Origin: Pullulanibacillus pueri
Lineage (GTDB): Bacteria; Bacillota; Bacilli; Bacillales; Sporolactobacillaceae
Reading direction: 5' to 3'
NCBI RefSeq assembly: GCF_014639255.1
Contig: NZ_BMFV01000002.1
Span: 62,001-126,000 of the forward strand
Length of the DNA: 64,000 nt
Both the position numbers and the translations under genes were made by a program. Below are positions 28,648 to 37,419 of this stretch, one piece after another; positions within the stretch are counted from its first letter, which is position 1; each line of letters opens with the position of its first letter. The notes below the pieces were generated by a model. The model was not told where the DNA came from. It saw nothing but the letters and a program-made list of their open reading frames with translations, and ran no database searches.

Positions 28648-28676
28648 ATTTTAACTTTAATAATCGTTCTAAACAA
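28648..28676 (-). promoter_or_regulatory. gltB promoter
   Basis: Minus strand TTGTTT (28676-28671), 17 bases, TAAAAT (28653-28648). The poor -35 fits an activator-dependent promoter. Confidence 0.6.
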
Positions 28677-28697
28677 TATATAATTAATATAAAAATA

Positions 28698-28712
28698 ATC
28701 TCATATTGATAT
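28698..28712. promoter_or_regulatory. Candidate GltC box
   Basis: ATCTCATATTGATAT is a nearly symmetric LysR-type site about 22 bases upstream of the gltB -35 and 25 bases from gltC, the place where a GltC dimer should sit to activate gltB and repress itself. Confidence 0.55.
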
Positions 28713-28736
28713 AGGTATTTTTTGGGGGTTTTTTAA

Positions 28737-29639
28737 ATGGAAATGAGGCAGATTTTATACTTTATTGAGGTCGCAAAAACCGAGCATGTGACAAAGGCTT
28801 CTACCCATTTGCACGTGGCCCAGTCTGCTGTCAGTCGACAAATTGGACTTTTAGAAGCCGAATTGGGGGTTTCTTTATTTATTCGCGAAGGACGTAACGT
28901 CAAGCTTACAAGCATTGGGAGATTATTTTTACAACATGCTGAGAAAGCCATTTCAGAGCTCAATCAAGCAAAAGAGAAAATAACAGAACACCTCAATCCA
29001 GAACAAGGAGTGATTCGATTAGGCTTTGCTGCCAGTTTATCTGTCCAAACCTTATCGCTCGTCCTTGCTCAATTTCGGGAGGCCCATCCTAATATTCGAT
29101 TTCAATTGCACCAGGGCTCTCTTGACTATTTAATTGAATTAATCGAAAAAGGGTCTTCAGATATTGCTTTTACTGCCCCCGTTCCAAGAGAACACCCTAA
29201 TATTAAAGGCGATATTTTCTATCGTGAGCACATAATGGCCGTTTTACCCATTCAGCATCCTTTAGCTACTCAAACTATGTTGAGGTTAAGTCAATTGCGC
29301 GATGAGAAATTTGTAACCTTCCGTCCTGGATTGCCCTTATATGATATTGTCCAGGAGGCCTGCCAACAAGCCGGTATACAACCCGCATTTGCCTTTGAAG
29401 GTGAGGATATCGATACTATCAAGTCTCTCGTCATTGCTGGCTTTGGTGTGGCTTTGCTGCCTGAACAAGCCTTAACGGATCTGCCTCCTGAGTTAGTGAA
29501 AATGAAAATTTCAGAACCAGAAGTATTCCGAACCGTAGGAGTGATCACCCCTCGCCACCGTGTACTTGCCCCTTCGGAAATGCTTCTCCATGAATTTCTC
29601 CGCGACTTCTATAACCGCCTCTCCCGATTTGGTCAATAG
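28737..29639 (+). CDS. gltC: LysR-type activator of glutamate synthase
   Basis: 300 residues. Winged HTH at 1-60 (MEMRQILYFIEVAKTEHVTKASTHLHVAQSAVSRQIGLLE, LGVSLFIREGRNVKLT) and a periplasmic-binding-like effector domain from about 90. The sequence, and its position divergent from the two glutamate synthase genes, match GltC of B. subtilis, which activates the operon when glutamate is low and represses its own gene. ATG at 28737 after GGGGG. Confidence 0.93.
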   Translation: MEMRQILYFIEVAKTEHVTKASTHLHVAQSAVSRQIGLLEAELGVSLFIREGRNVKLTSIGRLFLQHAEKAISELNQAKEKITEHLNPEQGVIRLGFAASLSVQTLSLVLAQFREAHPNIRFQLHQGSLDYLIELIEKGSSDIAFTAPVPREHPNIKGDIFYREHIMAVLPIQHPLATQTMLRLSQLRDEKFVTFRPGLPLYDIVQEACQQAGIQPAFAFEGEDIDTIKSLVIAGFGVALLPEQALTDLPPELVKMKISEPEVFRTVGVITPRHRVLAPSEMLLHEFLRDFYNRLSRFGQ

Positions 29640-29646
29640 CTTTATT

Positions 29647-29684
29647 CGAAAAAAGGAATCCGATGTTCACACACCGAATTCCTT
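29647..29684 (-). terminator. Terminator of the ferredoxin-NADP reductase gene
   Basis: Minus strand AAGGAATTCGGTG / CATCGGATTCCTT followed by TTTTTTCG; it may also stop gltC transcripts from the other side. Confidence 0.75.
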
Positions 29685-29710
29685 CCTATATAATAACGTT
29701 CCTGCTCTTC

Positions 29711-30715
29711 TTATTTATTTCCAAACATTGCGGTGCTGTGCATCGGTTGAGTACGCGCTTTAGGATCCATGTAGGATTTAGCATTATTAACAGCTGTTGG
29801 TCCTTCACCAAAACCTGTGGCAATTAAATTGACTTTCCCAGGATAAGTCGTGACATCTCCAGCTGCATAGACACCCTCAATAGCAGTCTCCATTTTTGTA
29901 TTTACAACAATAGAGTTCTTTTCAATGTCTAAACCCCATTCCTTGATAGGACCAAGAGCAGAGATAAATCCATGATTGACGATCACATCATCAACCTCAA
30001 CAATGACTTTCTCTTCTCCTCGCGGTTGTTGGAGGACCACCGCCTTTATGCCGTCATCATCACCGATAAAATCACTTACAATATAGGGGGTCTTAATATC
30101 GACACTGGAATTTTCAAGTTGCTCAACGCTCCGTTCATGGGCACGAAACTTATCACGACGATGAACAAGTGTGACCTTTTCCGCAATCGGCTCTAGCATA
30201 TTCGACCAATCGACAGCCGAATCTCCACCACCTGAAATCAAAACCTTCCGACCCGCAAATTGCTTAAGGTCTGTAACAAAATAGTGCAGATTCTTTTCTT
30301 CATAATAATCCGCTTTATCAATTTCCACTCTTCGTGGTTGAAAAGCACCAACACCCGCTGTAATAATCACAGTTTTTGTATAATGTGATTCTCCGTTATC
30401 AGATGTTAAAGTAATGATCCCCTCTTCATCTCGTTCAAGAGAATGAACCGACTGGCCGAGAACAATCGTTGGAGAAAAGCGACGGGTTTGCTCTACAAGT
30501 TGATTCACCAAATCCTGTGCTTTTATTTCTGGAAAACCGGCTACATCATAAATGATTTTTTCAGGATATAGTGCGGCTAACTGGCCACCTAATTGCGGCA
30601 TACTCTCAATAATTTTGGTTTTCATTTGTCGTAAGCCACTATAAAAGGCAGTGAACAATCCTGTGGGTCCACCACCAATAATTGTCACATCGAAGATCTC
30701 TCTCTCTTGAGACAT
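29711..30715 (-). CDS. yumC: Ferredoxin/flavodoxin-NADP+ reductase, TrxB-like type
   Basis: 334 residues. FAD-binding [17 protein letters not shown] (about 14-30), [17 protein letters not shown]-binding [11 protein letters not shown] (about 160-170) and the C-terminal FAD stretch [11 protein letters not shown] (about 286-296). The thioredoxin-reductase CxxC pair is absent, and the tail after the last motif is of the YumC/TrxB-like FNR class that passes electrons between NADPH and ferredoxin or flavodoxin. AAAGGGG ribosome site before ATG at 30715. Monocistronic. Confidence 0.94.
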   Translation of the reverse strand: MSQEREIFDVTIIGGGPTGLFTAFYSGLRQMKTKIIESMPQLGGQLAALYPEKIIYDVAGFPEIKAQDLVNQLVEQTRRFSPTIVLGQSVHSLERDEEGIITLTSDNGESHYTKTVIITAGVGAFQPRRVEIDKADYYEEKNLHYFVTDLKQFAGRKVLISGGGDSAVDWSNMLEPIAEKVTLVHRRDKFRAHERSVEQLENSSVDIKTPYIVSDFIGDDDGIKAVVLQQPRGEEKVIVEVDDVIVNHGFISALGPIKEWGLDIEKNSIVVNTKMETAIEGVYAAGDVTTYPGKVNLIATGFGEGPTAVNNAKSYMDPKARTQPMHSTAMFGNK

Positions 30716-30834
30716 AAGGACACCCCTTTATCAACTTAACCCTGAGTCCGATCCATTAATTCTTTCTCAAGGAAAATATCATTATTATAATCAAATTCTA
30801 TTATAACAGGTGTGGAGCAAGAAAAAAGTATTTT

Positions 30835-30853
30835 AATGAGAAAAGTTCTCATT
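30835..30853. promoter_or_regulatory. Perfect inverted repeat upstream of yumC
   Basis: AATGAGAA-AAG-TTCTCATT, 8-bp arms, about 35 bases upstream of -10-like TATAAT sequences (30798-30803 and nearby) on the minus strand. The symmetry and length fit a dimeric (Fur/PerR-like or other) regulator; none is identified. Confidence 0.45.
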
Positions 30854-30947
30854 CGGACAAATTTAATACAATCAAATAAGAGGACAAACAAAATAATGAA
30901 TACAAACGAACAATGCACGTTCGAAGATTGAGAGGAAACGGAGAGTG

Positions 30948-31068
30948 TCGTCAAAATGTGGAGACTCCAGCGGGAAAAACACGCGTCCGAAGAGCTACTT
31001 TGGAGTAATAAAAGACCTACGCCACAGTGAGCTGAGACCTTGATCATGGAAGCAAAGTGCTTTGACGA
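30948..31068. repeat. Interior-related copy of the MITE-like family
   Basis: TCGTCAAA (30948-30955) and TTTGACGA (31061-31068) flank a sequence whose order of motifs (GACTCCAGCGGGAA, CACGCGTCCGAAGAG, CTACTTTGGAG, GTGAGCTGAGACC) matches the interior of copy 1 near 8070-8150. The 22-bp ends are not present. With its surroundings it fills the gene-free stretch 30854-31200. Confidence 0.55.
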
Positions 31069-31211
31069 CGCCATTCACATCAAGCGCAGAATAAAGAAAA
31101 TCCGTCCATTCAAATAGAATGTTCAGATTTTCCTATTTATGGAACATTTCTGTTCAACCCCCGCGGCATCTCTTTAAATATACAAAATGTCGCAGTTTAA
31201 TGGATTAAGCA

Positions 31212-32006
31212 TCAATCGTCACCATCCATAAAGTTCCATAAGCCTCCCAGTACACTTCCTTCGCCACGACTTCTTCCACCAGGAATTTGTGGTGCAGCAC
31301 TAAAGACACGGCTAGCCAATCGACTAAAGGGCAACGATTGTACCCATACATCACCTGGGCCCTCAAGCGTCGCAAAAAATAAGCCTTCACCACCAAAAAG
31401 CGCTGTTTTAACACCTCGGACCATCTCTATATTATAAGAGACACCTCGTGTCATGCCAACTAAGCAACCTGTATCTACTCTTAAACGTTCTCCAGGACTT
31501 AAGGTCAAGTGTTTCATGGTCCCACCAGCATGAATAAAAGCCAATCCATCTCCCTCTAGTTTCTCCATAATAAAACCTTCGCCACCGAAGAAGCCGGTCC
31601 CCAGTTTTCTTTGAAACTCTATGCCGACAGATACCCCTTTAGCAGCACAAAGGAAGGCATCTTTTTGACAAATAATCTCGCCCTCTAAACGACTTAAATC
31701 CATTGGAATGATTTTTCCCGGATAAGGTGCCGCAAAAGAAACATGCTTCTTCCCTACGCCAGTGTTTGTAAAGGCCGTCATAAACAAGCTTTCCCCTGTA
31801 AGTAGACGCTTCCCGGCACCAAAAAGCTTACCCATTAAGCCCTTTTGTCCACTGCCATCACCAAAAATGGTTTCCATGCCAATGCCATCTTCCATCATCA
31901 TTAAACTCCCAGCTTCAGCAATGGTCGTTTCACCTGGATCCAATTCTATTTCAACAAACTGCATATCATCGCCATAAATCTCATAATCAATTTCATGGTT
32001 ATTCAT
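31212..32006 (-). CDS. AIM24/TIGR00266-family protein
   Basis: 264 residues from ATG at 32006 (GAGGG six bases before; the ATG at 32012 overlaps the site). The whole chain is the beta-rich AIM24 domain: [23 protein letters not shown] near 15-37, then long Gly-rich turns ([72 protein letters not shown]). The C-terminal [20 protein letters not shown] tail is usual. Function unknown in bacteria; mitochondrial AIM24 helps cristae organisation. No signal peptide. Confidence 0.88.
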   Translation of the reverse strand: MNNHEIDYEIYGDDMQFVEIELDPGETTIAEAGSLMMMEDGIGMETIFGDGSGQKGLMGKLFGAGKRLLTGESLFMTAFTNTGVGKKHVSFAAPYPGKIIPMDLSRLEGEIICQKDAFLCAAKGVSVGIEFQRKLGTGFFGGEGFIMEKLEGDGLAFIHAGGTMKHLTLSPGERLRVDTGCLVGMTRGVSYNIEMVRGVKTALFGGEGLFFATLEGPGDVWVQSLPFSRLASRVFSAAPQIPGGRSRGEGSVLGGLWNFMDGDD

Positions 32007-32634
32007 TACCATCCCTCATCTCTGAAAATTTTTATAGCCGAGAAAAAAGCTTTTCCTATGTATCTTATTTTAAGGCACAATACCACATGGTTCATTTGCC
32101 TTTTTATAATTTAAAAATATACCTTTTTGTTTTGACAAATCAAGTTCTATATTACATACAATAAAAGATTGGGACATACATTAGTTATAAATCCAACCTT
32201 TAAAATGGATACAACGTTAACTCGGCGAAATACTTTGTGCGGGTCGATAAACGCATGACTTGAAGCATAAGGGCACGGGCGTCAATAACAACCAGGGTCA
32301 CCTCTCGAAAAAACGTTCATCAGTATGACACCACCGAAGCTCATCGTCAGCCCAAAGTAAAACGTACTTTTCAAGGACCCTAGTTATGCGGCAACGCTGC
32401 TCCTCACCATATCAATGAATCGAAAAGGTACGGCGTTTCTGCTTGAATTATTCTTGAAGAAGCCCCCTTCATTCTGGGGATGCGAAAAGCAAACGTTGTG
32501 GAGCGAAGATCAACACCCTCTGGTTGACCTGAACTGAAGTTTATCCTTTTCTTATCATGAACGAAGCCTCTCTATACGAAAATATCAAAAAAACGGTTCG
32601 CTTTTTAAAAGAAAAAATGAAAGGAGGATTGAAC
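32007..32634. other. Gene-free interval, nothing recognised
   Basis: About 630 bases with no credible frame on either strand, no element copy and no RNA motif that I can name. The YitT gene could be read upstream to 32557, but its ribosome site (AAAGGAGG) supports the start at 32635. Confidence 0.4.
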
Positions 32635-33213
32635 ATGAAAAAAATTTTTTTGATACTCATTGGTAGTCTCCTTTTGGCGATCGGCATTGACGCCTTCATC
32701 ATCCCTTATCATTTATTGGACGGTGGTATGATTGGTATTGGACTCATTGTACAATATCTTTGGGGATTTAAAACCGGTCTAACCATTATTATTCTCAGCT
32801 TGCCAATATATATTTTCGCCTTTTTTTACTTTCGGGCAATCTTTTATAATAGCCTTCATGGCCTTCTCACTTCATCTCTTTTTATTGATATCCTTGCCCC
32901 CTTAAATCACTCTATCCACCTACCGATCATATTAAGTGCCCCTATCGGAGGACTATTTATTGGAATGGGCATTGGCATTTTGCTTAAATTAAATGTTAGT
33001 ACAGGGGGGATAGATTTACTTGCCCAATTCATCGCCCAAAAACTCCCCATCAATGTCGGACTCATCATTTTAACACTGGACTCTTTCATTTTATTTATCG
33101 GACACAGGATTTTAGGTATCAATGTATTATTTTCAGCCATTACAGTTGCTTGTGTCGGACTCATCACTACCATCATCAACCTTCAATATAAAGCCACCCG
33201 ACCACCCGTTTAG
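32635..33213 (+). CDS. YitT-family membrane protein (short form)
   Basis: 192 residues, five to six membrane segments and almost no loops. YitT_membrane signatures: GSLLLAIGIDAFIIPYHLLDGGMIGIGLIVQYL near the N-terminus and GIGILLKLNVSTGGIDLLAQFIA in the middle. Typical YitT proteins are about 280-290 residues with a cytoplasmic DUF2179 domain; this one stops after the membrane part, as the short YczE-like relatives do. AAAGGAGG ribosome site. Substrate unknown. Confidence 0.82.
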   Translation: MKKIFLILIGSLLLAIGIDAFIIPYHLLDGGMIGIGLIVQYLWGFKTGLTIIILSLPIYIFAFFYFRAIFYNSLHGLLTSSLFIDILAPLNHSIHLPIILSAPIGGLFIGMGIGILLKLNVSTGGIDLLAQFIAQKLPINVGLIILTLDSFILFIGHRILGINVLFSAITVACVGLITTIINLQYKATRPPV

Positions 33214-33542
33214 TCCAGCGTCTGAATGTATAGTAATAAAACTTATGGGGGGATATGAGTCTTTGCCTGCAATTATACTTCACCCCATAGACCACTACGG
33301 TTTCCTAACCTCTAAAAGTACTGATCGTCCTCCTCATTGAATAATGAGTAAGACATGTGGTACAACCTTCCTCAACTTCTTTTTTTATTCAAATTTAACA
33401 TCCTTCTGCCTTTCTCTAGGGACAGAATTGTGGCCTTAGCCATACGTTATTAATGGAGAGGGGTGCGTTGGTCATATTCCAATAAATCATCAAGATAAAA
33501 CTCTGACATTTTAACGCATTACTGTAAAAAGGAGTGGAATGA
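33214..33542 (+). promoter_or_regulatory. Gene-free interval with a possible sigma-K promoter
   Basis: AC at 33422-33423, 17 bases, then CATACGTTA at 33441-33449, fitting the short sigma-K consensus (AC-N16/17-CATAnnnTA). It would drive the GerP-like gene at 33543. The consensus is short, so chance is possible. Nothing else is seen here. Confidence 0.35.
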
Positions 33543-34019
33543 TTGAAAATCACGGATGACGGACTGAGAATCGAGTGTGATACCTTAGCCGTTAATAGTT
33601 TAGAAGCGAACTCAGGTATTTTTATCGGGAATAATCATTCATTTTATTGGAGTTCCCACAATAAGGTGAATAATGGGTTAGGAACCATCAACTCCTGTGA
33701 CATTTCTAAAGTGCTAAATATCGTTTATGATAATGACTTTATCGATACCTTCATTAATGATCATGAGAATGAAACAGAGCCGACCTATTATACGGAAAAA
33801 ACCCCTGAAGGGAATAATGAGTTTTCAGTAAATACCATTAATGTGAATGCTATTAATAATAACTCAACCCTTTCTATGGGTGAAAACAAACAAAATAGTT
33901 GGCGTTCTCATCATAAGTCTAACTTTGGCATTGGACACTTAATGGGTGTTAACAACGTATCTGACACTCTTAACAATATAGAAGATAATGATTTTCTAGA
34001 TACCCAAATTAAACCATGA
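33543..34019 (+). CDS. Two-repeat GerPA/GerPF-like spore protein (tentative)
   Basis: 158 residues made of two copies of a roughly 57-residue unit: about 14-70 (LAVNSLEANSGIFIGNN...SSHNKVNNGLGTINSC...NIVYDNDFIDTFI) and about 98-156 (INVNAINNNSTLSMGEN...RSHHKSNFGIGHLMGVNN...NIEDNDFLDTQI). Each unit has an N/S-rich beta character, a conserved G-N/E-N, S-H-x-K-x-N, G-x-G and D-N-D-F-x-D-T. This recalls the small GerPA/GerPF-type and related spore-coat-permeability proteins, which are single units; a duplication is unusual. TTG start with GGAG eight bases upstream. Naming is by pattern only. Confidence 0.55.
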   Translation: MKITDDGLRIECDTLAVNSLEANSGIFIGNNHSFYWSSHNKVNNGLGTINSCDISKVLNIVYDNDFIDTFINDHENETEPTYYTEKTPEGNNEFSVNTINVNAINNNSTLSMGENKQNSWRSHHKSNFGIGHLMGVNNVSDTLNNIEDNDFLDTQIKP

Positions 34020-34177
34020 AATAGCGTATCCAAAATGTTGTCTCTAGTCTGCTCTATCAAAAAGGCGTTCTCCACCACCATTGGTTCTATAAGAAAACCT
34101 CGACTTACATCAAGTCCTTGCCATTAAGACAAGTTTTCCTACCAATCTCTTTGTTGCTTCAATGTCTATCCTTTCTA

Positions 34178-34215
34178 TAAAAAAAGACAGAAAACACACT
34201 GGGTGTTATCTGTCT
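34178..34215 (-). terminator. clpE terminator
   Basis: Minus strand AGACAGATAACAC / GTGTTtTCTGTCT then TTTTTTT, 12 bases past the clpE stop. Confidence 0.9.
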
Positions 34216-34226
34216 TGGATTTTTTC

Positions 34227-36371
34227 TTATAAGGTGTTCAACAAGATCTTATCTTCTGAGCAATCAATCTTTACTTTGTGCACAGCCTCTTTTTCGAGCA
34301 TAAGATCAGCAATCGCATCCTCTATTTGTTCTTCAATAACTCGTCGCAATGGTCTAGCGCCAAATGTAGGATCATACCCTAGTTCAGCAAGTTTAACCTT
34401 CGCTTCATGTGTCACTTCAATATCAATATTTTGAGCTTGTGCTGCTTCTTTTACTTCTTCAAGCATTAAGTCAACAATCTTAACAAGATGTTCTTTCGTT
34501 AATGCATTAAAGGCGACAATCGCATCAAAACGATTGAGGAACTCTGGACGGAAATAATCGCTGAGTCCCTGAACAACACTAGGTTGTTCTGACGCTTTCT
34601 CATCTGCACCAAATCCAACCGTAATCTTTTTCACTGTTGAACCCGCATTGGACGTCATTATAATCACAGTATCTTTGAAACTAACTGTTCGTCCTTGACT
34701 GTCAGTGAGACGACCATCCTCAAGAATTTGCAAGAACATATGTTGGACATCGGGATGCGCCTTTTCAATTTCATCAAGTAAGATAATGCTGTAAGGTTTA
34801 CGACGGACACGTTCCGTTAATTGACCAGCTTCTTCATGACCAACGTAACCAGGGGGTGAACCGATAAGTTTAGATACAGAGTGTTTCTCCATGTATTCAC
34901 TCATATCCAGTCTGATCATCGCTTCACGATTTCCAAACATTTCCTCAGCTAATGTTTTTGAAAGCTCTGTTTTCCCTACACCCGTTGGCCCAACAAATAA
35001 AAATGAACCAATGGGACGATTTTTCCTTCTAAACCCCGCACGATTACGACGTATAGCTTTTGCGACTTTTTCCACAGCCTCCTGCTGACCAATAACTTTT
35101 TCGTTTAACCGTTCAGGGAGATTTTTCATTTTTTCTTGTTCATCTTGTTGGAGTTTGCGAACAGGAATCCCGGTCTTGGCTTCAACAAGGGCTTCAATAG
35201 TGTCAATATCAACAACGGCCTGATTGTTTTCACTTGTTTCCAGCTCTTTTAATTCTTCCTCTAAAAGCAGTTCTTCTTGACGTAATTTGGCTGCACGTTC
35301 ATAATCTTCACGTTCGGATGCTTGTTCCTTCTCCGACACGATTTGTTCAAGGCGTGCTCGGATGTCTTCACCATTCGTTTGAGAATGGAGTAAGTTAATC
35401 TTTGAGCCAGCTTCATCCATCAAGTCAATGGCTTTATCAGGCAAGAAGCGATCCTGAATATAACGATTGGAAAGTGTTACACAGGCCTCTAAAGCTTCAT
35501 CAGTATAACGGACGCGATGATATTTTTCATAGTTTGTCCGCAAGCCTTTTAATATAGCCACGGCCTCATTTAATGATGGTTCATTCACAGTAATCGGTTG
35601 GAAACGACGCTCTAAAGCCGCATCTTTTTCAATCTTACGGTATTCATTCAGCGTAGTCGCTCCAATAATTTGAATCTCACCTCGGGCCAGCGCAGGTTTT
35701 AGGATATTCCCAGCATCGGCTGATCCTTCAGCACTACCTGCTCCAACGATTTGATGAACTTCATCAATAAAGACAATCACATTTTGTCTTTCTTGCATTT
35801 CCGTCACGAGGCGCTTCATACGCTCTTCAAATTGACCACGTATGCCAGTGCCTGCCACAAGTGAGGATACGTCTAATAAATAGATTTCTTTATTTTTTAA
35901 TTTATGCGGAACCTGTCCTTCAATAATTTTAAGCGCAAGGCCTTCGGCAATGGCTGTTTTACCGACACCAGGTTCACCAATAAGGACTGGGTTATTTTTA
36001 TTACGGCGATTCAAGGTTTCGATGACTCTTTCAACCTCTTTATCCCTACCAATAACAGGATCAATTAAGCCTGCTCTTGCGGATGCTGTGATATTTTTCC
36101 CTAGTTCGTCTAGCAAGCCGCCACGTCCACCCTGGCCTGTCTGAGTTTTAACTTTGGCCCCTCCATTTTGACTTGCCATTCCCATAGAAGGTTGCATAAA
36201 ACCTTTGAAAAAGTCCTCCATAGAAAATTGGCTCGTAGGCTGAGTTTGTTTTGTTTGATTCATTAATTCCTTATAACAACTTTCACACAAATGAAGATGT
36301 TTTTGATAACCATTAACTTGTATATTCCATTCAACACTTACAGGGTTTTGTTTACAATGATCACAACGCAT
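34227..36371 (-). CDS. clpE: ATP-dependent Clp protease ATPase ClpE
   Basis: HSP100 unfoldase that works with ClpP and helps to dissolve heat-made aggregates. 714 residues. N-terminal zinc finger C3-x2-C6...C29-x2-C32, which marks ClpE, instead of the Clp-N repeats of ClpC. First AAA+ module with Walker A GEPGVGKTA (about 136-144), a UVR/coiled-coil middle (RLEQIVSEKEQASEREDYERAAKLRQEELLLEEEL), second Walker A GPTGVGKTE (about 449-457) and a sensor-2 region GARPLRRVIEEQIEDAIADL. Start after AAAGGAGG. Two CtsR boxes upstream show class III heat-shock control. Confidence 0.96.
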   Translation of the reverse strand: MRCDHCKQNPVSVEWNIQVNGYQKHLHLCESCYKELMNQTKQTQPTSQFSMEDFFKGFMQPSMGMASQNGGAKVKTQTGQGGRGGLLDELGKNITASARAGLIDPVIGRDKEVERVIETLNRRNKNNPVLIGEPGVGKTAIAEGLALKIIEGQVPHKLKNKEIYLLDVSSLVAGTGIRGQFEERMKRLVTEMQERQNVIVFIDEVHQIVGAGSAEGSADAGNILKPALARGEIQIIGATTLNEYRKIEKDAALERRFQPITVNEPSLNEAVAILKGLRTNYEKYHRVRYTDEALEACVTLSNRYIQDRFLPDKAIDLMDEAGSKINLLHSQTNGEDIRARLEQIVSEKEQASEREDYERAAKLRQEELLLEEELKELETSENNQAVVDIDTIEALVEAKTGIPVRKLQQDEQEKMKNLPERLNEKVIGQQEAVEKVAKAIRRNRAGFRRKNRPIGSFLFVGPTGVGKTELSKTLAEEMFGNREAMIRLDMSEYMEKHSVSKLIGSPPGYVGHEEAGQLTERVRRKPYSIILLDEIEKAHPDVQHMFLQILEDGRLTDSQGRTVSFKDTVIIMTSNAGSTVKKITVGFGADEKASEQPSVVQGLSDYFRPEFLNRFDAIVAFNALTKEHLVKIVDLMLEEVKEAAQAQNIDIEVTHEAKVKLAELGYDPTFGARPLRRVIEEQIEDAIADLMLEKEAVHKVKIDCSEDKILLNTL

Positions 36372-36452
36372 ACTCTAATTCCTCCTTTAATATCAAAAAA
36401 TCATAGACCATGCGACGTCAAAAATGATCGCTTTCGTCAAGGGTAATTTGAC

Positions 36453-36469
36453 TTTGACTATCTTTGACC
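36453..36469. promoter_or_regulatory. CtsR box 1 of clpE
   Basis: Minus strand GGTCAAA-GAT-AGTCAAA, the CtsR heptad direct repeat; a third half (GTCAAA) follows at once. Confidence 0.88.
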
Positions 36470-36565
36470 TTTGTGAGATAAATAATACCCTATCCACTTT
36501 CTCGCATCAATAAATATGCTTGGATGGGTTTGGTTTAAGTAAGGAGCACATCCTTTACACTCTCT

Positions 36566-36594
36566 ATTATAGTTTGACCTTCTTTGACTTTCAA
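36566..36594 (-). promoter_or_regulatory. clpE promoter with CtsR box 2 in its spacer
   Basis: Minus strand TTGAAA (36594-36589), 17 bases, TATAAT (36571-36566). AGTCAAA-GAA-GGTCAAA (36589-36573) fills the spacer, so CtsR binding excludes polymerase. Confidence 0.92.
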
Positions 36595-36748
36595 GGGGTT
36601 TACCTAAAAAATTTATAAATTTTTCTCTTGTTCATGAATCGACACCTTCTTCTATTTCCCGGGAAACTTCCTCGCCATGCCCTGACAAAAAACCTACTCT
36701 ACCAAATACCAATTGCGTTTATTCCTTTATATTTCCCCTTTGAAACGC

Positions 36749-36786
36749 TCTAATAGAAAGCGTGAGTTCTCACACTCTCTATTAGA
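36749..36786. repeat. Nested hairpin downstream of the 116-residue gene
   Basis: Outer stem TCTAATAGA/TCTATTAGA (9 bp) and inner GTGAG-TT-CTCAC. No T-run on either side, so it is a weak terminator at best or an RNA-stability element. Confidence 0.45.
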
Positions 36787-36827
36787 ATAAAATCTTGAGA
36801 ATAGGGTACTCCTCTTTTAGATGGAAG

Positions 36828-37178
36828 TCATTCTCGACGGATTGGAGAGAGCATATAAGTCCCTCTATCCGTCTTGATAAAAATTTCCTCAGAAGAGCAT
36901 TGTACTTCACTTAAATGGTCAACAGGAATATCGAATTGAGCATAAGGGAGAGGTGAATCCGTTTCTCCTAAAGTTTGCCCCGGTCCTGCTAACTGTAACG
37001 CAGCTTGGGGAAGATAATCATCGAAAGCATTGTCATAATTCTCAAAATCCAAGCGATGTAAGTCTATAACTGTTTGATCAATATCTCCCTCTTCTTCCTT
37101 CGTAATAAGAATCTGACTACCTTCCCATGCCTTAAGATATGACAAAATGACCTGTAGCTGATCCTGATGCTCTACCAT
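36828..37178 (-). CDS. Acidic 116-residue protein of unknown function
   Basis: No membrane segment or known motif. It is acidic, with QDQLQVILSYLKAWEGSQILITKEE at the start and HLSEVQCSSEEIFIKTDRGTYMLSPIRRE at the end, an alternating strand pattern that suggests a small beta fold. AGGAAGG ribosome site ten bases before ATG. It is 44 bases downstream of the putative small membrane gene 37223-37324, and both follow yunB in the same direction. I do not recognise the family. Confidence 0.6.
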   Translation of the reverse strand: MVEHQDQLQVILSYLKAWEGSQILITKEEEGDIDQTVIDLHRLDFENYDNAFDDYLPQAALQLAGPGQTLGETDSPLPYAQFDIPVDHLSEVQCSSEEIFIKTDRGTYMLSPIRRE

Positions 37179-37222
37179 AAATCATTCACCTTCCTCATAT
37201 TGAATCCAATTTATTACAATTC

Positions 37223-37324
37223 TTATTCAAAGAATAAAATAATGATTGAAAGTAAGGCTAACACAATACAAAGACTTACAATGGTAATGGTTGAATAAAA
37301 GCCAGTTTTACCCTTGACTGCCAC
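37223..37324 (-). CDS. Putative 33-residue single-span membrane protein
   Basis: GTG at 37324 is eight bases after AAAGGAGG (an ATG at 37330 is only two bases away); 33 codons. Basic start (VAVKGKTGFYS) and one helix TITIVSLCIVLALLSIIILF ending FE. The very good ribosome site, the clear topology and the position between a terminator and the next gene make it a credible small gene, perhaps in one transcript with 36828-37178. Confidence 0.55.
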   Translation of the reverse strand: MAVKGKTGFYSTITIVSLCIVLALLSIIILFFE

Positions 37325-37362
37325 AAACATGCCCTCCTTTAATACACGTCCAAATGAGTAAT

Positions 37363-37392
37363 TAAAAACCACACCTAAAAATAGATGTGGTT
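37363..37392 (-). terminator. yunB terminator
   Basis: Minus strand AACCACA...TGTGGTT (7-bp stem) followed by TTTTAATT, 28 bases past the stop. Confidence 0.75.
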
Positions 37393-37419
37393 AGTTTAAC
37401 CTAATGCAAAAAAACATAT

